Part shown: one piece after another, positions 30,656 to 34,497 of the stretch | Layout of the letters: each line of letters starts with the position of its first letter | Position numbering within the stretch: position 1 is the first letter of the stretch | DNA from: CAIZGX01 sp044371535 | Lineage (GTDB): Bacteria > Bacteroidota > Bacteroidia > Flavobacteriales_D > Sanyastnellaceae | NCBI GenBank assembly: GCA_044371535.1 | Contig: JBILTL010000009.1 | Coordinates: 1 to 34,497 of the forward strand | Length of the DNA stretch: 34,497 nt | Direction: 5' to 3' | Translations under genes and position numbers: made by a program | The notes under the pieces: generated by a model | What the model was told of the DNA's origin: nothing | Databases searched by the model: none | The model's input: only the letters and a program-made list of their open reading frames with translations

Positions 30656-33600
30656 TTATCTCACTAACGTAACGGTTCCTTTGTACTCCTCGGCCTCTCC
30701 GTTGAATCCTTTGATGGTAGCAACATAACTGTATACGTCATTCTGACAATACGTTTCGTTGTTTCCACGGTGGTCTCCGATCCAAGCATCTGTGATGTTG
30801 GTCGAATAATAAACTTCATCACCCCAACGGTCAAATATTCTGATTTCGAAAGAAAGAACACTGCTTGCTTGAACCATAAACACATCGTTCAAACCATCGT
30901 TATTTGGAGTGAATGAATTTGGAATGTATAGCAAAGGAGGGAAGGTTATCGTGAAGCTGTTGCTGGCCGTGCAACCGATTGAGTTGGTTACGTTGAAGTA
31001 TACAGTTGTTTCACCGAATCCATCAAAGGTATAGTTCACGCTTGGATTCGTTAGAACTTCTCCTCCTGGGAAAATCCATTCATATGAACAGTTAACACAT
31101 GGAGGAGTGTCTACATTAATAAAATCGTAGGTGTACCCGGAAGTATTGTCTGCAGTGAATTGCGCATCAACTGGAATAACATCAACAAAAATGTCTTCCG
31201 AAATAAATTGTCCACACATGTCGCTTGCCGTCACCGTATATGTAGAAGGTGAAGTAAGATCAGCATAGGTAGCTGTATTGCCATTGCTGTTGTTCGTCCA
31301 AGTATAAGTGAAACCACCTCCACCTCCTGTTGCTTGAGCACTCAATATAGCAGTGCCTAAAACGCAAACAGAAGTGTCTAACGATGCTGTTAAATTTAAC
31401 GGCGGGTTAGGAATGAAAATCATCAGGGTGTCTGAATCGGTCTGATTACATGCATCAGTGATTATTGCAATAACTTGTTCGTCAACCGGAGTAACAATAG
31501 AGAAGGTAGTTCCATTTCCTGCTACAGCATTGTCCACAATCCAATCGAAACTGTTTCCTCCGGAGCCACCAGAAATGATTGGGGTAAGCAAGTTATTATC
31601 TAAACATCCTGCAGTAATGTCATTTCCAAGATCAATGAAAACGGGAGGGTTCGTAATGGTAATTGGAACTGAAGCATTCGCTGTAGATCCACATCCGTCT
31701 GTAATCGTAAGTCCAATTGTGGTTGATGTTCCTGGTGTTAATGTGTAATTGACACTTGTTGCTGTTGGAGTTCCATTGTTGTTCCATGCATACGACATAG
31801 TTCCGCCGCCACCTGTTACAGTTGGCTGAATAGTAAACGGAGTAATGCAGTTTCCAGCTAAAGCAACAGGAAGTGTTACAGCCAATGGTGGCGCTTCAAC
31901 AGTAATTATAATGTCCTCAGATGTGAATTGTCCGCAACCATCGCTCACCTCAACAAGGACAGTGGCCTGAGAAACAATTCCCGTATTGTCATAGATATTG
32001 TCCCATTCATCCCATTCGTAAACATTGTTTGTGTACCAACTGTATGAATAGAATCCATCACCACCTGTCACTGTTGCAGGAATGGTGAAGAAAGTCAAAC
32101 ATGGCGCATTAACAGTGTCAGGAACTGTTATTGCTAGAGGTGGAATATTTAGAGAAACCTGTATTTGGTCAGTGGCCACAAGTCCGCAACCATCTACCAC
32201 TTCAACATTCACTGTCCCTGGTCCATTCCAAGAACCGAAGAACAACGAATTGCCCCATCCAAAAAGATTCGCACCGTTCTCATCGGTCCACATGTATGTG
32301 TATATTCCATCACCACCAGTTGTAGTTGCAGTGATGTTCACACTTTCGTTACAGCCAATTGTAATATCTCCATTGTCAATATTTGTAACCAATTGAGGAA
32401 ATACCAAAATGTTCACTGGGAAGTTGGTGTTTCCACCTGGCCATCCGCAAGTGTCTGTCACGGTTAAGAAATAGGTGGTTGAATTGAGTGGCGAAACATC
32501 GATTGTAGAGGTAGACTCACCCGTGCTCCAGTCGTAGACGTAGTTGCCATAACCGCCAGTTATTGTTGGTTCTAAAGTTGCGGTAACGCCTTGACATAGA
32601 TCTTGCGGATATCCAGTAACAACAATAGGGTCTGGAACATCGGCCACGAAGAAATTGAAATTACTTACGAGGCCAGAGCCATTGCAAGCAGCCAAGTTCA
32701 TAATATCCATATTAACCGTTTCAATACCTTCAGTTAGTCCATCGGAAAACGCATCAATAACGAATGAAACAGATGCAACTCCCGGAGGGAAGATAACAGT
32801 GTCAGGCATCAAGGTATAGTCGACACCATTCACAGCAGTTCCAGACCATGTAATAATGCACATGTCCTGAATTGAAAGATCACTGACCTCTGGACGAGTA
32901 AAAGTCAGAGTCGCTTCTCCGCAGTCTTCAAATAATGTTTCTTCGTTTGGTCCACCCGCATTCAACGTTAAATCAACATCAACAACAGCATTACTCGAGA
33001 AAGATCCTTCCTCTAGGATAACTGCTGATTCTAATGCTGTGTCGCTTCCGTCTGCAATAGCCAACTTAATGTGATAGGTCTCACCGCACTGAACTTCCGC
33101 CCAAGCTTCCAATGTAACAGTGTATCCGTTCAAATAGATTCCAACGTTCGGCTGGTTGTCCACATAGTAAGAACTGTTCAATACGTTGTTTACAGAGCTA
33201 ATGGTTATCGGAAGTGGTGGTGTCGTGTTCGGCAATTGAGCAATGTTTACGGCTCCTCCTGGGAATCCTGCCGGTGCGGCATAAGGACCGGTAAGTCCAG
33301 GGCCAGAAAGTAAGAAAGCAAAGATGTCGTTGTAAGATGAATTCACCCAAGTCAAGTACTCATCACTTCCGAAAATATAATTGAAACGTAACGTGTCTCC
33401 GGTTGGAACGAAGTCAAACTCAAGAATCGCAACGTCGTTCACACTTCCAACTGAAAACGTTTGGCCGATAAGCGGCGGAACCGAGTTTGCAATAGATAAA
33501 AGGGCTGCGTCTCCGGAAACTTCACAAGTTCCGTCCAAAAATGCAGTCGAGTTTTGATCCACTATTGTTGCCACAGCTTCCGAAGAAAGGGCTATTCCAC

Positions 33601-33811
33601 CATCAATAGATAATCCAATAGAGTTTCCTCCGGTAATGTATCCAATTTGTTGTGGACATCCAGTGTAGGAAATATTAGTAGCAGCCACACCGCTACCCAA
33701 TAAGACGTCCTGAACGTATTCTTGAATGGTTAATGTTTGAAGCTGAAGTTGAGCGCTAGCGGCACTTGCCGAGCACAAAAGGGAGATTATGAAAAATAAC
33801 TTTTTAGTCAT
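30656..33811 (-). CDS. Large secreted T9SS protein: choice-of-anchor L domain, Ig-like/PKD repeats, type B sorting domain
   Basis: The 1051-residue precursor has a signal peptide (MTKKLFFIISLLCSASAASA). Residues ~20-270 form a choice-of-anchor L domain (QEYVQDVLLGSGV, IFGSDEYLTWVNSSYNDIF, YHIKLAIADGSDTALESAV). The middle (~390-890) holds about six repeats of one pattern, each with a VTGGDG or ITGGSG turn followed by an aromatic-rich strand (YSYSWYT, FTYTWTN) and a C-G pair (DGCG, DTCG), typical of Ig-like/SprB-type repeats. The end is a type B (gliding motility-associated) sorting domain: YIPNSFTPNNDGLNDVF, IRIFDRWGDEVY, YVATIKG. It is exported by T9SS and probably held on the cell surface; an adhesive role is inferred. 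Confidence 0.9.
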   Translation of the reverse strand: MTKKLFFIISLLCSASAASAQLQLQTLTIQEYVQDVLLGSGVAATNISYTGCPQQIGYITGGNSIGLSIDGGIALSSEAVATIVDQNSTAFLDGTCEVSGDAALLSIANSVPPLIGQTFSVGSVNDVAILEFDFVPTGDTLRFNYIFGSDEYLTWVNSSYNDIFAFLLSGPGLTGPYAAPAGFPGGAVNIAQLPNTTPPLPITISSVNNVLNSSYYVDNQPNVGIYLNGYTVTLEAWAEVQCGETYHIKLAIADGSDTALESAVILEEGSFSSNAVVDVDLTLNAGGPNEETLFEDCGEATLTFTRPEVSDLSIQDMCIITWSGTAVNGVDYTLMPDTVIFPPGVASVSFVIDAFSDGLTEGIETVNMDIMNLAACNGSGLVSNFNFFVADVPDPIVVTGYPQDLCQGVTATLEPTITGGYGNYVYDWSTGESTSTIDVSPLNSTTYFLTVTDTCGWPGGNTNFPVNILVFPQLVTNIDNGDITIGCNESVNITATTTGGDGIYTYMWTDENGANLFGWGNSLFFGSWNGPGTVNVEVVDGCGLVATDQIQVSLNIPPLAITVPDTVNAPCLTFFTIPATVTGGDGFYSYSWYTNNVYEWDEWDNIYDNTGIVSQATVLVEVSDGCGQFTSEDIIITVEAPPLAVTLPVALAGNCITPFTIQPTVTGGGGTMSYAWNNNGTPTATSVNYTLTPGTSTTIGLTITDGCGSTANASVPITITNPPVFIDLGNDITAGCLDNNLLTPIISGGSGGNSFDWIVDNAVAGNGTTFSIVTPVDEQVIAIITDACNQTDSDTLMIFIPNPPLNLTASLDTSVCVLGTAILSAQATGGGGGFTYTWTNNSNGNTATYADLTSPSTYTVTASDMCGQFISEDIFVDVIPVDAQFTADNTSGYTYDFINVDTPPCVNCSYEWIFPGGEVLTNPSVNYTFDGFGETTVYFNVTNSIGCTASNSFTITFPPLLYIPNSFTPNNDGLNDVFMVQASSVLSFEIRIFDRWGDEVYYSTNITDAWIGDHRGNNETYCQNDVYSYVATIKGFNGEAEEYKGTVTLVR

Positions 33812-33838
33812 GATAAGGTTTTGACATCTACAAGACTA

Positions 33839-33846
33839 CAAAGTTA
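33839..33846 (-). promoter_or_regulatory. -7 element TAACTTTG for the 33811 gene
   Basis: TAACTTTG on the minus strand is a perfect TAnnTTTG, 27 nt upstream of the ATG at 33811. No TTG is found at the usual distance upstream. It leaves a short AT-rich leader. Confidence 0.45.
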
Positions 33847-33883
33847 CGCAATTGGTTGCCGCACATTTTATTTTTAATGAGTC

Positions 33884-33891
33884 TATATTTG
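33884..33891 (+). promoter_or_regulatory. -7 element TATATTTG for the methyltransferase gene
   Basis: TATATTTG, the same sequence as in the tRNA and 7239 promoters, ends 4 nt before the ATG at 33896, so transcription would begin at or next to the start codon. A TTG exists at 33856 but the 25-nt spacer is longer than usual. Confidence 0.5.
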
Positions 33892-33895
33892 TTGA

Positions 33896-34497
33896 ATGGC
33901 GCACGATATTCTTGGTTCAGCAATCGAATCTTATTTTCTAGGCAATGATGACACGCCAATTCGTGTTTTTATCAATAAAAATGAAGAGCCGGAAATGTAC
34001 CCTAGCATTTTTTTTCGTCCGTATAAAAACATGTTGAAATACGAGAAAATTGCATTGAAGGAAAGCCAAGGGAAAGTTCTCGATATAGGCTGCGGTGCGG
34101 GGTGCCACGCCCTCTATCTTCAAGGCAAAGGATACGACGTTACCGCTGTAGAAATTTCGAAGAAAAGCGCCCAAGTGGCCGAAGCAAGAGGAGTGGCGAA
34201 GGTTATCAGTGAAGATTGGAGAAACTTGAGTTTGAAGAATTTCGACACCGTCCTCGTTCTAATGAACGGAATGGGTCTTGCTGAATCACCGGCCGAACTG
34301 AAGATTATGTTTCGGAAATTAAAGGGTTTTTTGAGTAAGTCAGGTTCTATTCTCATAGACAGCACCGATGTTACCTATGCGAAGGCAGATTGGCCTATGC
34401 TCGATTCAGAGTATTTTGGTAAGGTTCAGTTTGAACTGAAATACAAAGGGAAAACGCAATGTTTTCCCTGGTTGTTTATCGACTTCGAAACAGCTGT
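33896..34497 (+). CDS. SAM-dependent methyltransferase (partial, cut by window edge)
   Basis: The frame from ATG 33896 stays open to the right edge (about 200 residues seen) with no stop codon. The class I SAM motif is KVLDIGCGAGCHALYL (~residues 62-77), followed by the acidic motif II (VTAVEISKKSAQVAE) and DTVLVLMNGMGL, the usual motif IV region. An N-terminal ~55 residues (PIRVFINKNEEPEMYPSIFF) precede the Rossmann core. The substrate is not known. It is divergent from the large adhesin gene. Confidence 0.85.
   Translation, partial: MAHDILGSAIESYFLGNDDTPIRVFINKNEEPEMYPSIFFRPYKNMLKYEKIALKESQGKVLDIGCGAGCHALYLQGKGYDVTAVEISKKSAQVAEARGVAKVISEDWRNLSLKNFDTVLVLMNGMGLAESPAELKIMFRKLKGFLSKSGSILIDSTDVTYAKADWPMLDSEYFGKVQFELKYKGKTQCFPWLFIDFETA

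Overview
The window looks like a chromosomal piece of a Bacteroidota bacterium, most likely a Flavobacteriales-type lineage. The signs are type IX secretion (T9SS) sorting domains of both type A (end of the gene at 9441) and type B (end of the gene at 30656), a choice-of-anchor L domain, a GH92 mannosidase lipoprotein, a BtuB/BtuG-type vitamin B12 uptake pair, promoters of the TTG-N19-TAnnTTTG kind and the near absence of Shine-Dalgarno sequences. Nothing looks phage- or plasmid-like.

Layout. 1-409: the 3' end of an unknown CDS. 499-572: tRNA-Arg(ACG) with its promoter and terminator. 821-5953: a tight three-gene operon encoding a protein with two C-terminal membrane segments, a small protein, and a 1109-residue cytosolic protein that joins a HEPN RNase motif, a TerB-like stretch and a C-terminal discoidin domain; I see it as a possible uncharacterised stress or defence system. 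5984-7202: two exported proteins on the minus strand. 7295-8794: three unknown small genes behind a strong promoter. 8843-10985: two secreted proteins, the second a T9SS cargo whose upstream region carries a relic of another T9SS sorting domain. 10995-13514: exported and outer-membrane proteins on the minus strand with a group III truncated haemoglobin translationally coupled between two of them. 13572-16855: a GH13 amylase-like lipoprotein overlapping prmC. 17096-19705: a TonB-dependent receptor-like barrel. 19791-21585: a DegT-family aminotransferase and a small sugar phosphotransferase (surface glycan genes). 21586-26283: a class III aminotransferase, a GH92 lipoprotein and a small helical periplasmic protein. 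26328-29499: cobalamin riboswitch, BtuB-like receptor and BtuG-like lipoprotein. 29570-33811: a small exported protein, a HEAT-repeat protein and a giant T9SS adhesin-like protein. 33896-end: a truncated SAM methyltransferase.

The most unusual signal is non-coding. Three intergenic regions (16860-17093, 22792-22897, 30563-30650) are strings of 17, 7 and 6 tiny hairpins. Stem sequences change from unit to unit but stay self-complementary, loops are mostly three nucleotides of GNA type on one strand or the other, and the units are separated by a constant short spacer specific to each array (AATCTT-like, ATTC, TCAT). The arrays run essentially from one gene's stop codon to the next gene. GNA-triloop DNA mini-hairpins such as d(GCGAAGC) are known to be extraordinarily stable, so these arrays look like a repeat family kept for DNA or RNA structure. 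I do not recognise it as a named element.

A second recurring feature is that several genes have a TAnnTTTG-like -7 box ending only 4-7 nt before the start codon, which suggests leaderless mRNAs.
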